Source: JBJXFY01 sp046155815
GTDB lineage: Bacteria; Verrucomicrobiota; Verrucomicrobiia; Limisphaerales; CAIMTB01
Direction: 5' to 3'
DNA: 8,312 nt
Assembly: GCA_046155815.1 (NCBI GenBank)
Contig: JBJXFY010000078.1
Location: 1-8,312, forward strand
Shown here: in pieces, positions 7,472 through 8,312 of the stretch
How the letters are laid out: every line of letters starts with the position of its first letter
Position numbering within the stretch: position 1 is the first letter of the stretch
Made by a program: the position numbers and the translations under genes
The notes under the pieces: generated by a model
The model's database searches: none
The model's input: only the letters and a program-made list of their open reading frames with translations
What the model was told of the DNA's origin: nothing

Positions 7472-8312
7472 TCACGCCGGCCCCGTGAAGTCCGGCCATC
7501 CGGTGCGCAGGCTTTCCGGCGTGGCGCCGGCGTCCCGAAGCGTGCGCAGGCTGAGGGCGGCGTGGCGCTTGGCGAGGCGCACACCCCGCCCGTCCGTCAC
7601 GAGCGGGCAGTGAAAAAACGCGGGCGGTGCCAGACCCAGCGCGCGATACAGCAGGAGCTGGCGCGCGGTCGAGACAAGCAGGTCCGCCCCGCGCACGACC
7701 TCGGTGATGCCCATCGCCACATCGTCCACCACGCAGGCGAGCTGGTAGCCCGGCAGGCCGTCGTGCCGCCAGACCACGAAATCACCAAAGTCACGCCCGG
7801 CCACGAAGGACTGCGGGCCGTGCCAGCCGTCGGCGAAGGAGACTGCCTCACCGTCCGGCACGCGGAAGCGCCAGGAACACGGGCGGCCACCGGCCTCGGG
7901 TTCGCAATGCGGGCGGCAGGTGCCCGGATAGAGCGGCTCCTCATCCGCCACGTGCGGGGCGGAGAGCGCCTGCTGGATGTCACGCCGCGAGCAGGTGCAG
8001 GGAAACAGCCGTCCGGCCGCACGCAGCCGGCCGAAGACGGCGTGGTAAGCCTCCATCCGCCCGCTCTGGACATACGGCACGTACGGCCCGCCCACGTCCG
8101 GGCCTTCCTGCCAGGCGAAGCCGAACCACCGCAGGTCCTCGAGAATCGCGGCCGTGAACTCCGGCCGGCAGCGCGGGCCGTCGAGATCCTCGATCCGCAG
8201 CACGAGCGCGCCACCGGCCGCGCGAACGCGCTGCTGCGCGGCCCAGAACGTGCGCGCGTGCCCCAGGTGCAGGTGGCCCGTGGGCGAGGGCGCGAGCCGG
8301 CCGCGGCCGGCG
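7472..8312 (-). CDS. gluQ: Glutamyl-Q tRNA(Asp) synthetase, truncated at its N-terminus by the window edge
   Basis: This is a class I aminoacyl-tRNA-synthetase-like enzyme that activates glutamate and attaches it to queuosine at position 34 of tRNA(Asp), in the cytoplasm. The frame stays open from the right edge to the stop at 7474-7472, with 279 visible residues; family members are about 290-300, so only a few residues are missing. The GTG at 8203 is not the start, because the upstream frame encodes RLAPSPTGHLHLGHART with the HIGH-type motif HLGH (nt 8269-8258). Next come LRIEDLD, the YVQSGR segment, a zinc site of the form Cys-X-Cys, Tyr, Cys (CTC near 7999-7991, then YPGTC), and RGADLLVSTARQ. 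The KMSKS loop is degenerate (RLAKRH, about 7579-7562), a variant I have seen in other GluQ proteins. The chain ends about 30 residues later, without the anticodon-binding domain of full glutamyl-tRNA synthetase, which separates it from GltX. Identification is firm. Confidence 0.95.
   Translation of the reverse strand, partial: AGRGRLAPSPTGHLHLGHARTFWAAQQRVRAAGGALVLRIEDLDGPRCRPEFTAAILEDLRWFGFAWQEGPDVGGPYVPYVQSGRMEAYHAVFGRLRAAGRLFPCTCSRRDIQQALSAPHVADEEPLYPGTCRPHCEPEAGGRPCSWRFRVPDGEAVSFADGWHGPQSFVAGRDFGDFVVWRHDGLPGYQLACVVDDVAMGITEVVRGADLLVSTARQLLLYRALGLAPPAFFHCPLVTDGRGVRLAKRHAALSLRTLRDAGATPESLRTGWPDFTGPA

Noticed and set aside
7472..8203. gluQ as a complete gene starting at GTG 8203
   Set aside because: The frame continues upstream to the window edge and encodes the essential HLGH motif, so GTG 8203 is an internal valine.
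1..8312. CRISPR array, tRNA or rRNA genes, insertion sequence, phage or defence cassette
   Set aside because: No regularly spaced repeats, cloverleaf-like segment, transposase or integrase motif, terminal inverted repeats or known defence-domain signature was seen, and codon character is uniform across the window.

Overview
The window is very GC-rich, gene-dense DNA that most resembles a chromosomal segment of a Verrucomicrobiota bacterium, possibly of the Opitutales. That assignment is inference. It rests on the first gene, which combines IPT/TIG, RCC1-like and Ig-like modules with a C-terminal VEVSTDLRTW...RFFRV domain that I associate with secreted proteins of this phylum. I see no rRNA, tRNA, CRISPR array, insertion sequence, integrase or attachment site.

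There are four genes, and both window edges cut into a gene. (1) Positions 1-2797, plus strand: the 3' part of a large, probably exported repeat protein made of two successive rounds of IPT, RCC1-like propeller and Ig-like domains. (2) Positions 2888-3871, plus strand: a complete endonuclease/exonuclease/phosphatase (EEP) family hydrolase with all the metal and catalytic motifs. A 90-base gap with a clear hairpin separates it from gene 1. (3) Positions 3952-7446, plus strand: a 1164-residue membrane protein of unknown function. One N-terminal anchor is followed by about 670 soluble residues that look faintly like a type-1 periplasmic binding protein, and then by eight membrane segments. (4) Positions 7472-8312, minus strand: glutamyl-Q tRNA(Asp) synthetase (gluQ), missing only its first few residues at the right edge. 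It converges on gene 3, and the two stop codons are 25 bases apart.

The genes do not form an obvious pathway. Genes 2 and 3 could share a transcript (80-base gap, same strand), but nothing seen ties their functions together. GluQ is a tRNA-modification housekeeping enzyme and its position next to gene 3 looks incidental. The most interesting item is the membrane protein. Charge distribution supports a consistent nine-helix topology with the large domain outside the cytoplasm, which suggests a sensor- or receptor-like protein with no assigned role. No defence, mobile or biosynthetic system can be supported from this sequence.
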